Shown: positions 1 through 10,700, counted from the stretch's first letter. The stretch is DNA of 64,000 nt from Euschistus heros (GCA_003667255.2 RCWM02000008.1:1617501-1681500), one strand, 5' to 3'. Made by a program: numbers and translations. Notes: generated by a model not told the origin, from the letters alone.

Positions 1-765
1 CAAAAATGTAACATTTTGACTCGCTCTAGCTCTGTTAGTTTTGCTATGATAAAAAATATGATAGTATTGTGATCAGAAATTTAATGGAGAAACTTTTTGT
101 GGCATAAAATTTGTCGATAGGAACTACTGTTTAGGAGCTATATTGGATGATGAAGTAAGTCCCGTTTCGCCAAAATTTTTAAGTGTTGGGGCTGCTTCGA
201 CAAGCTCTAGCTTTGTTGGTGTGGCATGGATCGAAAATTTACGTGAATTTTCCTTATCAGAAATTTAATGGAGAATATTTTTTGTAATATAACATTCGTC
301 GCTTAGACCTACCGTTTATGTGAGTCTGGTAATCAGTGGCGTAAATTTTTGATACATACTGCCATTAAGGTTTTAATAAGTGTGTAGGTCATTATTTTTT
401 CTCTTATTTGTAATTTTTATTTTTTCCTGAACAGTGAGTACATTAGTTCCAGTCATATATTTAAGCCCATATATTTTTAATATGTTGACCCTATGTCATT
501 TTCCTACCAAATGTAAGTTCTAGGTATTGTAATTTTAACATGGAAATAGCTTTGCCTACGTTCAAACTTTGATGTTGTTACTTGGATTAAAAATATTACG
601 ACAGTATCTTGTCAAAAATTCAATGAAGACTTTATTTGTTATATAATATTCGTAACTAGGGCCTACCGTTTAGGAGCTATATTGGTTTGAATGAAAAAAG
701 TCACGTTATTTTTTATTATTTAGTCACTGGTATTTTTTTCTAAACTTTGTTTATTTCGAATAATC
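1..765 (+). repeat. Family A dispersed repeat, left part with tandem subrepeats
   Basis: This is the left portion of a repeat present at about nine loci in the window. A unit containing 'gctctagctctgttggtgt', 'aatttaatggagaatatttt' and 'cctaccgtttaggagctat' occurs about three times in tandem here (near 1-150, 165-320 and 550-700). A leader block at 340-545 is shared with 11,080-11,275. The copy is cut by the window edge and interrupted at 766 by a 1.1-kb insertion, then resumes at 1,889. No coding capacity is visible. The class (non-autonomous DNA element or satellite-derived) is not settled. Confidence 0.8.
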
Positions 766-1888
766 ACACAGGCCAACAAAAAAAAATGTTTTGGAAAACT
801 TCGTTTACTTTAATAGCTGATTTTTATAGATTATTGTAAGCTGAATCCAAATCTGGTCTTGGTTTTTTTGTGTCGCCCATAGTTTTTGAGAAATTTGCTT
901 TTTTTATATAATTTAAAAAAGCATTATATAACTGTTTCATGAGGCCTAACTTTATATGTAGAGGTGGTAAGAGAATGTTTCTAGGATCTACAAGATTTTT
1001 GCGGAGATTTTAAAGACCCCCCTTCTCGCAGGGTTTTAAAGACTCCCTCACAGGCCAGATCTTTCTTCACCAATGTTGATCCCTTGCTCTACTGTCCCAT
1101 TTCCAAACATGGAAATTTGGTAAAACCGCCTTGCTGACCAAGAAGCATGCATGTTACTTTCAAGTCACCACTTATCATCCAACCATGAGCCGAATAGCCA
1201 ATTTTATTCAACACTATTTCTAGGTTTTCATAGCTCTCCTTCATCGGTACAGAATGGCGAACATGTATAGATACTGAAGTGTTACTATTGTGTAATAAAA
1301 CAGCTTTTAAACTAGTTTTGGAAGAATCAATAAACAGCCTCCAGTCTTCTTTTTTGTATTCAACACCAAACTCTTTAATCTGACCTGGAATGTCTGAGCA
1401 GTACACTAAATCACCTTCTTGTTCAAAAAATTTCGAAAACTCTCTCTTCCTGTACACATATATGCTAGTTACAACTGCCAACAAGTTATTTTCTTTTAGT
1501 CTAGAACCAAGCAATTCAGCTTTTTCTTTTTTCAACCCAACATCCCTAACTAAGTCGTTAAGCTCCATCTGAGTAAACAGTTTAGGCTCTATATTTGCTG
1601 CAGCACATTGGAACTCTTCATTATCTTGCTCATCTATATCTATATCTGTTTCAGCAGTTCTGCCAACTCTTCTACATCCAGCACAAATTATTTTACAATT
1701 TTATTTGTAGTATATAAAAGCTGTTAAATTCTGTAATAAATCAAAAAAAATTAATATATTGATGTGCAAATGTGAAAAAATGGTAGGTGATACGGCTTTA
1801 TAAGTGTCATATTTGGATTTAGCACCCTAAAAAACAGAATCATAAGGGGTTTTAAGTAAAAATGGTTTTTTTCATCGTTCGCCTGTGT
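766..1888 (-). mobile_element. DNA element with inverted ends inserted in family A
   Basis: The left end ACACAGGCCAAC (766-777) is matched in inverse by GTTCGCCTGTGT (1,877-1,888), 11 of 12 bases. Similarity continues inward in diverged form: 'gctgaatccaaatctg' near 841-856 on the plus strand resembles 'gctaaatccaaatatg' read on the minus strand near 1,815-1,830. The family A sequence stops at the left end and resumes at the right end, so this is a discrete insertion. I see no perfect target-site duplication, so the copy is probably old. It carries the broken transposase-like gene described separately. The linkage of that gene family with these ends is inference from this one copy. Confidence 0.6.
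900..1700 (-). pseudogene. Broken transposase-like gene, arthropod multicopy family
   Basis: The minus-strand frame is open from about 1,700 to 1,089, with an internal Met at 1,568 and in-frame coding-like sequence upstream of it. Recognisable blocks in order are LNDLVRDVGL, ELLGSRLKENNLL, WRLFIDSSKTSLKAVLLH, SYENLEIVLNKIGY, WMISGDLKVTCMLLGQQ and GGFTKFPC. After a frameshift near 1,110 the match continues as WDSRARDQHW and WPVRESLKP, then in another frame as NILLPPLHIKLGLMKQ near 925-975. I recognise this as a multicopy, repeat-associated protein family common in arthropod and cnidarian genomes. The WRLFID and GDLKV blocks resemble beta strands bearing the first two acidic residues of an RNase H fold, which is inference. 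This copy is 3'-deleted, frameshifted and non-functional. Confidence 0.7.
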
Positions 1889-2045
1889 TATTGATTGTTA
1901 ATTTAATTTAATTATTAGTTTAGGCAATATGATCCATTTAATTCTAAAACGTAAATTAGGAAAAGCAGTATATTATCGACTGACATATCTATCTTCTATT
2001 GTTTTTCCCAGTCAGGGAGAAATTGAGTTTCTTGTATCATAAATG
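1889..2045 (+). repeat. Family A dispersed repeat, right part
   Basis: This stretch continues the family A copy after the nested insertion. It holds the block 'ttgttaatttaatttaatta', a 'gatccatttaattctaaaac' segment and the conserved right end 'tgtttttcccagtcaggga' near 2,000-2,017. The same order is seen uninterrupted at 44,090-44,240. Confidence 0.75.
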
Positions 2046-2690
2046 CACTCGTAGTATGTTAAGACTCGAATTTTTCAATTAAGGCTTACTTCAAACGAAG
2101 TGGTATTATATTCGGATGGGACTTGAAATACCTAAGGCAGAGGAGAGCTGTAGATTGGGATACATAAGGTGCCATGGGGGAACATCAAATCTGATACGGA
2201 CAATTTTCATCTGTAATGTGATAAGACGTTGGATCCAATGACATCCTCCAAGAAGACACCCGACACCTCCTTAGATCGAATGCCACCCGGAGCGGGGAGT
2301 GTGTTGGAGCGGCTGGGAATCCTATAACTAATCTTACCGCCCGCCTCCTTCGCTATTGGAAGGCTTCACACTTGGCCGGCATCCTATACATTATTTACAC
2401 CTTCATATATTTCACCTTGTACATCTTAAAAATATTAATTTTAAAAACGCTTAGTGATTGTAATATTTGAATTATATCAAAGCAAGATACTTCATTTCCT
2501 ATAACAGTATTCTTCCAGTTAAGAAGGCCTAGAGTGATCGTCATTTCAACATGACAGGGAGCACAGTTCTTGGAACGCATGCAGCTCTATCCTATGCCTT
2601 ATTTTACAATTTAGACGAAATGGAAACGATTCGATTAAAAGTATATATCTCAGTATTTTCGATTTGATTGTGTTAAATTGATCTGTTTTT
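2046..2690. other. Gene-free stretch, apparently single copy
   Basis: No open frame with recognisable content and no match to the other repeats of the window. The part at 2,090-2,370 has more G+C than its surroundings. Confidence 0.5.
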
Positions 2691-2860
2691 CAGACTGCCA
2701 GGATCTGACGATTTTTGGCGGTCGAAGGACATCCTTGGCCACTCACTTTCCCCTCTTAGAATTAGTTTTCATCCTTAAGGATACTGTTTTAAGATGGTGG
2801 AAGGACATCTTTGAGCCACATAAGTATTAGTTTCCATCCTTGAGGACAACACATTGAAAT
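2690..2860 (+). repeat. Family D repeat, copy 1
   Basis: About 165 bp matches 19,430-19,600 in the same orientation. Shared blocks include 'ggatctgac', 'cgaaggacatcc', 'tggccactc', 'ttagaattag' and 'ctgttttaagatgg'. The class is unknown. Confidence 0.7.
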
Positions 2861-2933
2861 ATTCCAGAATTTATTTTTATTATTAGAAGGAGTTGATAGA
2901 GTAGAAAAACTATCACCAACTTTCCTTTGTTAA

Positions 2934-3085
2934 CAATGGCGGAATATCCTTCGGTTAACTTAAAAACCGTTAAATCCTGGAATATTTAATAATAGTATCA
3001 TCAAGGACAACAATGACGGAATATCCGCCGGATAACTTTAAAACCGTAAAATCTTGGAATATTTCAACATATTATCTTTAAGGAC
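2934..3085 (+). repeat. Two diverged tandem units of about 75 bp
   Basis: Unit 1 (2,934-3,008) and unit 2 (3,008-3,085) both carry 'caatg(g/a)cggaatatcc', a 'ggttaactt/ggataacttt' block, 'aaaaccgt(t/a)aaatc' and 'tggaatattt'. They lie downstream of the family D copy and may belong to the same element. Confidence 0.7.
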
Positions 3086-3173
3086 GAAAACTTTTTAAAT
3101 GTTTAATATTTCTACAGAACTTATGAAGAGTATCATTGATGGTCAAAGATAAATATATTCTATAATCTTCCTT

Positions 3174-3194
3174 CCCCCCCCCCCCCCCCCCCCC
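3174..3194. repeat. Poly-C tract, 21 bp
   Basis: An uninterrupted run of C. Frames crossing it give poly-Gly or poly-Pro artefacts. Confidence 0.95.
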
Positions 3195-3299
3195 GGCATC
3201 TAGCCACGTTTCCACCAATAATATTCTCACTAAGTCAGATATTTTCCAGGACCATGTAGTTTGTCTTCTTCGAAATTTACACTTACTAAACGAATGTAA

Positions 3300-4370
3300 C
3301 CATTTCAAAAAAATAAAAAATTATTGAAAGAGAAATTTATTTATTTCGTCAGTAAATTATATCTGGATGTCGTAAAGAAGTCGATGAGACGCAATTTGAC
3401 AGTTTTCAGTAGAACATTTTTCATTGTTTTCCTTTTTTCTTTACTTTACTTCACTATTCAGCTTAACAACCTAGGGCGGGTTGCCCCGTACATTTGCTTG
3501 ACCTATGGGGTTTAAGTAAATAATTATATATATGTTAAGCCCAAGTTTTAGCGTCTATAGTTTTTGTGTTGGATACAGGGGTAGATACTTGTTTAAACTG
3601 AACCGCTTATGTTTTACGTTTTGGCTCAAGGTATTCAATCCTATGGAATACAATGCTGGATTTCGTATTTCCGTGTAATGGGTTGACTGTCGTTGAAGAT
3701 AAGTTGATATTAGCCTTTTCTGACTGTAAAAAGCTAATATGCAGTAATTCGTAATTCAAGCAAAAATAAATAACATTTATAAGACATTTTTAGAGATTTG
3801 ATGAAAGGAAAACTGAGGAAAGTCATATAATAATTTAAGTGAAGACGAAATGCGGAATCAAAAGCTTCCTTAAAATTTAAAGCTATCAAAGCTGTTACAG
3901 AAATATAAGCTGAGTTCCTCGCTCCCCATCACCCTCGCCCTTGATTCATGTTTTTCTCCTTAGTTTTACCTTTCTTATTTTAATCGCACTTCCAGATTTT
4001 TCGAAGTTGACTGGAATCGTTTTTATTTTCGTTAAAAATGTTTTTATTTAACCGAGATGGAATTCATTTGGTACAAAGAAGCTTTTTCTTCCCTTATAAA
4101 GTTCTACTTCTGAGTTATGATTGATTGGCATGTCAGTCAAATGAATTATAAGGTATAAAAAGGTTTTTTAATTTTTCCTTCAAATGTTAGTTGCCGAGAA
4201 ATATGTAAATCTACATTTGTAAATTTTAATAGTCCAGTCAGTAATCATACTGTAGAATGTATGAAATATGAGATTATTGTTGACCTCAGGGCTTCGTTAG
4301 GAGTATTTAGAAGATAAAAATACTAAACGTCCCCGCACCTGGGGGGGGGGGGGTGAGCTAACGGTGAGGA
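3300..4370. other. AT-rich gene-free stretch
   Basis: No supported gene. A 13-bp poly-G run sits at 4,341-4,353. The short frame at 3,324-3,515 has no recognisable domain. Confidence 0.5.
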
Positions 4371-4374
4371 GAGG

Positions 4375-4540
4375 GTGCAAGGTCCCATATTTGGATTTTT
4401 CGATTATATCTCGACAACAATGGACTCCAGAAAAATATGTTTCAATTAAAAATTAAAGCTAATTAAATTTCCTATAAAATTGTTTGTATAAATATTTGTC
4501 GAACTTCCAACGGATTTCGAGATTAGATACACAAAAAGAA
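4375..4540 (+). repeat. Family B dispersed repeat, copy 1
   Basis: This matches 43,255-43,420 in the same orientation. Shared blocks are 'tttttcgattata', 'aaattaaagc', 'aaatttcctataaaattgtt' and 'ttcgagat'. Non-coding; class unknown. Confidence 0.7.
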
Positions 4541-4559
4541 TACAACGATCATTCCATAA

Positions 4560-4800
4560 AATATCAGGAAATTTCCGTTCTAAATTACACTTAAACTTTA
4601 ATCAGCTAGCGAATGAAATGTTACGAGCACAGCTATGCCAACCGAAGCAAATGGTAGCAGACACTCAACGGACAACATTGCGCAGCACCACGGCTCATTA
4701 ATTCCGTAGCATGCTGCTAATGATGTCTTATTTAGCATCGAGGAGTAAGCAAACAGCGAGAAAAATAAATGACAAAAGGCTCCCAAATGGGGAAGCGTTT
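4560..4800. promoter_or_regulatory. Candidate non-coding regulatory island
   Basis: The base composition is more even, homopolymers are few, and I see no similarity to the repeats of the window. This texture resembles conserved non-coding DNA near developmental genes. No target gene is visible, so the call rests on texture only. Confidence 0.2.
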
Positions 4801-6117
4801 TTGAATGAGTGTGTTTTTGTTTGAGAAGAGAAAATAAAAAAATAAGAGTTCTTTAAATATTTATATTTGCATCGCTGCCAAGGAGCTTAATGAGACCATT
4901 AGTAGAGCACTCCATTCCATGGCTGTCTCTATTTGTCCGATATACACATCGTATTATGTTCTCACCATCAACAGCAATGAATAATTTCATATGAACAGTT
5001 CATAAGAGCGTCGTTTTACAATATATTCAGAAATAATATTCCAATAACAAGCCACTGGAATTTTACACATTTTCCTTGATATCTACAAATCCTAGATTAG
5101 ATCGACTAAATGCAATCTTATCATATTGGCCTCATTGTCGAAAAGTGGATTGTGTAAAAAATTTATCTGATCAGTGATTAAGACTATTAACTAGGAAACA
5201 TGGTATAATAATAATAATCAGAACACAAACGTATTTTATTATCATGAATTAAAAAAAAAAAAATTAATAATCATCCATATAAAATATGGAAAATATTGGA
5301 GTTTTAATAAGTCCGCAAAATGAAAAGGGAAAAATTAGTAAATTATAACAGATTTCACGTTTTCCTATTTTTAAATTTTATCAAATCGATTTAAAACTAA
5401 ATACAAATGTTTCTAATCGAGTTGGCTGAAATTAATGTAACTTTTCATAATGAAATAACCAAATATTATACCCATTGGTTACCAATTGGTTAAATACCCA
5501 ATTGGTTGGCAGGAAAATGACTGCCACCATATTTATCTCAGCGAGGAGATGACTCCCACCAATAGGCATCTCTATTGGATGGCATGACAAAAGAAAGCTG
5601 CAGGAAAATTGAAGTATGTTTGGTTTTCGGCGGGAGGATGGCCATCCTGTCATTTTTATTAACGCAGCTAAGGATCTTGAGGTCTTCACCTGAAGCATCC
5701 ACTCCTGTTACCACATACCTTGCTCTGACATCTGGCTCTCCTCTCGGTCTATCGCATCACTCAAATTCCTCAATAGAAAAACATTAGACACTTGAAAACA
5801 ATAATAGAAACAACAATAGACACTTGAAACTTCAACCGAAAAAATAAACGTCAAACCCATGAGAACGATTTGAATGTGGTCCCATTTTAAACTTTAGTTT
5901 CTACTGTTCAGCCACTATAAATCATTAGGAGATTATGCCATCAGTGGAAACGTATATTCAGTTTTTAATTGGCATTGTCATAAAAGGGTCTTCCCTTAAC
6001 CATTCCAGCTTAGGGAGGTTAGTTTGATTTTCATCAATTATTCTTTTATCGTTACAAGTTTTGTTTGTAAATCTACTCACTATATAACGTATTTATTTAT
6101 GGTAAATTTTATTTGAA
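4800..6117. other. Gene-free stretch with a CCAATTGGTT cluster
   Basis: No gene is supported. At 5,472-5,505 a CCAATTGGTT-like motif occurs three times in about 35 bp, including two CCAATTGGTT matches. Confidence 0.5.
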
Positions 6118-6346
6118 TGAGCCCAAAAACGATCTGTCTACCACTGGGACACTGGTTTATTCCAGTAGTAGACGAAAGTGTCTGCTACTAGAAAATTCCT
6201 TCACTTTATGTGATCCATAATTCAATTTTAAAAATAATGATTTTTGAATTTTAGCCAGGAAATGTATTGTTCCAGTAGCAGAAAGGGGCGTCTAATAGGG
6301 ATTATAAAGATGTCTACTACTAAAGTAAAATAAAAATCGGGGCTCA
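6118..6346. mobile_element. Small inverted-end element with a repeated motif
   Basis: The ends TGAGCCC (6,118-6,124) and GGGGCTCA (6,339-6,346) are inverted. Inside, the motif GTCTACTACT or its complement AGTAGTAGAC occurs six times with variation: 6,136, 6,164, 6,180, 6,274, 6,290 and 6,312. The pair at 6,164-6,173 and 6,180-6,189 can form a 10-bp hairpin with one mismatch. A MITE-like element is the simplest reading. No clear target duplication was seen. Confidence 0.45.
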
Positions 6347-6720
6347 TCATGATATAAACCAATTCTCTAGAATATTCATAATTCGTCAGGCAACTAGGTT
6401 TAGACAAGCATTCTTCTTTAGATCAATGCTAAACCAATAGAGAAATATGTATTATATTTCTAATGAATTACACTGTCGTGCATCAAAATACTCCCTTCAA
6501 CAAAAAAGTTGTATTATGTTTTGAAGTGTGTTGAACACGAAACCAAAGTCATAAAATCTCAATCAGGCACCATTTGTGCTTTAGGTCGAAAAATTAGGTG
6601 TTTTTCAAACATTTCAAGCATTTTTTTACCATTGAAAAAAATAGAAAACATATTCGATTTTGAAACTTAAATGATGTATTATGATACGAAAAAAATTGAG
6701 AGTATAAGTATTAGGCTTTT
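6347..6720. other. AT-rich stretch without supported gene
   Basis: No domain recognised. It may be the decayed upstream part of the transposase-like fragment that follows. Confidence 0.4.
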
Positions 6721-6724
6721 ATGC

Positions 6725-7010
6725 ATAAATGACATTGTTGAAGAATTTCTTTTCTCATATAAGGCTATGGGTTGCAAAATGTCCTCAAAGATTCCTTTTT
6801 TTGGATTCACACTCGAATTTCTTCTCTCCTGACTTGGGAGCAGTTTTAGAAGAATACGGAGAACAATTTCTTTAGGAGATAGCCGAAATGGAAAAAAGGT
6901 ATAGCGGTAAATTCAAGGAGAAGATGCTTACCTACTATTGTTGGGCACCACAACAGGAAGCACGTGATGTAGAGTACAGAAGGAAAAAATATACACATTA
7001 ATTATGTCCA
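6725..7010 (+). pseudogene. C-terminal fragment of the transposase-like family
   Basis: Plus-strand translation gives DIVEEFLFSYKAMGCKMSSK, then after a frameshift FFSPDLGAVLEEYGEQFL, a stop codon, and EIAEMEKRYSGKFKEKML followed by TYYCWAP and DVEYRRKKYTH. This is the C-terminal part of the same multicopy protein family as the broken gene at 900-1,700, as I know it from other arthropod genomes. Members usually read a conserved GERFHQDI-like block where this copy has EQFL-stop. The two fragments do not overlap in the protein and lie in opposite orientation, so they are separate insertions. Confidence 0.6.
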
Positions 7011-7133
7011 GTATTAAATATTATTATTTTATATATTACTGTTTTTCACCAAAAACATTGTTACATAGAAAAAAGTGCTATTTCAGTTGTATTTTTTAAA
7101 GAACCTCCTACCTTCAAAAAACTGTGCTCGGTA

Positions 7134-7160
7134 TTTTTTTTTTTTTTTTTTTTTTTTTTT
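7134..7160. repeat. Poly-T tract, 27 bp
   Basis: Pure T run. The region 7,000-7,400 is generally A/T homopolymer-rich and contains no supported gene. Confidence 0.95.
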
Positions 7161-7449
7161 ACTATTGATTCGAATCCAGCACACTTGTAAATATAAAAGT
7201 CACGAAAAATGTTCATGGGATTGAAAAAATAAAAGAAATTAAAAAAAAAAAAAGATAAAAAAATGTACTATTCCAGGTTTTTCAAAAAAAGATTTTTTTT
7301 TGTCTTCATATTAGAATTCCGCCCACATAAAAATATAAGAATCAAGTTCAATTTTTTTTTTCCTCCCAGGACTGTGTTCTCTGTCCAGGAAGTTCGAACT
7401 CAAGATCTACCCAAGTTGAAATAAAAACATTGACAGCTCAATAAAAAGT

Positions 7450-8000
7450 GGAAACAGTTTTTCATTGAGTGCTTGGAGGGGAGGAAGGGGAGGGGTGTGG
7501 AAAGTAAGAGGCTGAAACGTGACGCCCGCCCCCTGGCCAAGGGGAATAACATTTTTCAAGAAATAGTCCTACATTATCCAGGAACGGGTGAAGATTTATT
7601 TTGAGGGCCAAATCAGCCGTAACAAGTTGAAAGGTAGAGGTAGATCCGGGATGCAGAGCGGTATAGGCTATATATCGGCCCACTGCCCCCTACATCACCG
7701 CCCCTGACAATAAGAATAGCCAATTACTGAAGGACTACCCTCTAGCCTGCTAGGACCATCCGACCAGATAACGAACTGCCTCAGCCGCCATTCCTATATA
7801 TTAGGGTCGCCCTCATTGAGGGATCGCAAATGTTTCTAAAGCAGGAATTTATAAATATTAAAGGCGTGACTCCCCTGGATCGGGGATCCAAGGCCTCGAG
7901 TGTTCTTCGTTCGGTCCCCTTTAATTAAAGTTGTTGGAGAGGTTCTTCGATTCCATCGAGTTCGATTCTTGTAGGTTGTAGGCTGGAATTGAATTCCTTT
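7450..8000. promoter_or_regulatory. Candidate non-coding island with higher G+C
   Basis: About 550 bp without similarity to the window's repeats and richer in G+C than its flanks. No recognisable exon. A regulatory role is inferred from texture only. Confidence 0.2.
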
Positions 8001-8140
8001 TCGAAGGTGTTGGATATAAACTAATGAAGTAGAAAAAAAAAAAGGTATACAATGACATGAATTAATTGCCACTTCTATTGGAATTATTTTATTAGAATAT
8101 TAGTTTCGAATGCTAAACATACATCTTTAGTTCTAAAACA

Positions 8141-9014
8141 ATTAACAAAAACAAATCGACAACAATAATTTTCACAAAACGCAGACCTACAATAGACCAC
8201 TATATATCCATTGAAGACTACCATAACCCTTGGGCACAGACAGCAACATATCCTGGTGTAGAACTAGACCGAACACTCACATTTACGGCATATGTAAATA
8301 AAAAATGTAACAAAATAAAAAATATGATTAGTAAAATGTCCCCTTACTTCTATAAGCACTCAAATTTATCCAATATAAAACTGTAATCAGACTTATGATA
8401 ACCTACGCATCACCTGTTTGGTACAATACTTGTAATACAAATTACAGAAAACTGGAAGTTATACAAAACATCTGCATGAGAATCATAAATAATTACCCCA
8501 AATACACAAGAATATCCACTGATCTCAATCTACCCACAATTAAAACACATATTACTTGAAGACTAACAAATAAAACTAAAGTCTATAAATTACAAAATAT
8601 TACATAAATTAGAGTAGTGTAAATATCTTTTTACACCATAAAGTTATTAAGAAATAGATTGATTTTTGTATTATTTCACAAAAGTAGTTTTATTATCTTT
8701 TTGTTTGTATTTTGTATTGTATAAGTTTTATATTCTTATCCTTATCACTCCATGCTTGGATTATAATTTAACTATTATTTATTATTATTCATAAATTGTT
8801 AATTTAAGTAGTATTGTTTATTATGCTGTGTAGGTTTTTTAAAAAGTTTTCCTACTGTTTTATCTCTTTTGCATTATTCATTTGTTTATAGATTCCTCTA
8901 TTATTATTACTTATTGTTTCATGTGAGATGGATGTGTATCCGAACATGTACCTATGTTTTTATTAGCCTAGTTTGGCTTTATGTAATTTATTTTCAATAA
9001 AGAATAATAAAAAA
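8141..9014 (+). mobile_element. 5'-truncated Jockey-clade LINE with 12-bp target duplication
   Basis: AGTTCTAAAACA occurs perfectly at 8,129-8,140 and 9,015-9,026, flanking the insert. Translation starts inside the reverse transcriptase (IIFTKRRPTIDHY), runs through YPGVELDRTLTFTAYV, then in another frame IRLMITYASPVWYNTC, LEVIQNICMRIINNYPK and ISTDLNLPTIKTHI. These are the thumb and C-terminal blocks of Jockey-type reverse transcriptases. A long 3' UTR ends at AATAAA (8,997) and an A-rich tail. The N-terminal endonuclease and the catalytic palm are missing, so the copy is dead on arrival. Confidence 0.9.
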
Positions 9015-9314
9015 AGTTCTAAAACATACAAATTGTCAACACATCAGCACTATATATTATACGTACTATGGCACTATGCACTATGGAATATATATGTACT
9101 AAAGTTTTCAAAACATGTAAGACAAGAAATCAAACGTTGGTACTCACCTGAGGGGATCTAACAGACATCTGAAATATATCCATCGTGGAAAGTGGAAGGG
9201 GCAGGTAGACAAAGTTTTGGTGGTTTACTAAGGGATTTCCCTCATGACTCATTGGAAACAATTTCCGTTCCTTATTGGAAACAAATTTAAAATAAGGCGC
9301 TTGAAAATGTCTAT

Positions 9315-9610
9315 TTGGTCATTTAAACAAAAATCTGGATCGGTTTTAAACGATTTTATTATTTCTAATGATCCACAAATATTTAATTTTAGGCTGGTTT
9401 TTACTTAATGTATTATTTTTAATCCAGAGTCTTTATTAAATTTATGGCTATTTTCATTTAGATGGATACCGATATTGGAATTTCGGGTCTTATTATTGTA
9501 TGCTCTTATATCTTCATTTACTCTTTGATTTAATAATGGAAAAACTGGACGATCGGTAAAAATCGTACAGTTTCGATTGTAAAAATACTGAACCCATCTG
9601 TGCCCCATTT
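9315..9610 (-). pseudogene. Penelope-like GIY-YIG endonuclease fragment
   Basis: The minus frame at 9,608-9,405 contains TDRPVFPLLNQRVNED, AYNNKTRNSNIGIHLNENSH and KFNKDSGLKIIH. After a frame break it continues as SLEIIKSFKTDPDFCLNDQID near 9,315-9,370. The spacing of an aromatic/Arg block, an Asn-rich stretch, a xHLxExxHxF block and a trailing LEIIKS...LNDQ block matches the C-terminal GIY-YIG domain of Penelope-like elements. The canonical GIY and YIG strands are not clear here. Another GIY-YIG mobile protein cannot be excluded. Confidence 0.5.
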
Positions 9611-9619
9611 TAACATCAG

Positions 9620-10530
9620 TTCCATTGTTGGTTTAGCAATAATAAAAACTTTAAACGTACAATGTTGAGTGACAGAAACAAGGTTTGCCCCACTGTCATA
9701 TACTTTCACGGCTAGAAACTAAAATCAACCAGACATAATAAAAAAAATTATTACTCCCAAATACAAATTATTATTAAATCAAAATCTGGATCCTTTTTTT
9801 TTTGACATCGTGTGTAAACATATGATCCATGAGCGTTTAATTGTAAGCACTGAAAATGCAATTCATCAGGGTTACCAAGTCATACATAAAAATTAAAAAT
9901 TGGATGTCCAATTATGCTTTTACGTTACCTTTAACCAGGTACGAGGTTAAAAATTAATGCTATGCGTGAGAAAAAATGCCATTGAAGATATAAGTCACAA
10001 TTGCATAATAATTGTAAGATTATTATCGATAATAAATAAAACCTCAATAAGTTAAAATTATCTAAGTTCTGTACTGATGAGAGCAGTGGAAACCGCAATG
10101 GGGGATGAAAGTAATTAATAAACGTATAATATTTTTTTTAATATCCGAAAAAAATTATTCCAGTGATATCCCAGAACGCTACTGACATGGGTGTTAACTT
10201 TTATGTTTTCCATAGCCATTTATTATAAATATCATCCTGTCAATATAATGAATAATGAATTTTTGTCGTGCGCTAAGATTAAAGATAAAGGATATAATAG
10301 TGGTGACGTAGGTCCGAAAAGAAGCTGGATACCTTTATTAATTTATAACATAGAGAAATAGAACAAAATATTTAGCTGAGGTCGTATAAGAAGAAGCTAG
10401 TTTGATTCTTCTTTAGGAGGGCTCTTGCTTCCCTCATGGCTCCGAGCCAGGATAAAGGGTTGGCTAGTCAGCAACTACCCGCTTTATCTAGTGGGCGGGC
10501 TTAGATCCACTGAATTTTCCTAGGGAAGGC
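9620..10530. other. AT-rich stretch without supported gene
   Basis: I see no domain, strong repeat match or RNA gene. Confidence 0.45.
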
Positions 10531-10539
10531 ATTCCAATA

Positions 10540-10700
10540 GTTTAGCATTGCCTTGATAGTAAGTGGCATATACTTTAACATTCTGAGCAAAACGTATGGG
10601 TTCGGATCCCACACCCCTATTGAGTTTTAGCTATCAGACCCAAACCCGATGAGGAGAGTAATCCAAGTTGCAAGGTATTGTGGATGAACGATCACTTAAG
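10540..10700 (+). repeat. Possible tRNA-derived SINE remnant
   Basis: GGGTTCGGATCCCAC near 10,599-10,613 fits a pol III B box with one change. A weak A-box-like stretch (AGTGGCATATACTTTAAC) lies about 40 bp upstream. No cloverleaf can be drawn with confidence. Confidence 0.25.

Noticed and set aside
1089..1568. 159-codon frame as an intact host gene
   Set aside because: Homology continues past both ends of the frame through a frameshift, and the whole lies inside a TIR-flanked insertion.
10590..10620. Functional tRNA gene
   Set aside because: B-box-like sequence only; no cloverleaf or matching acceptor stem.
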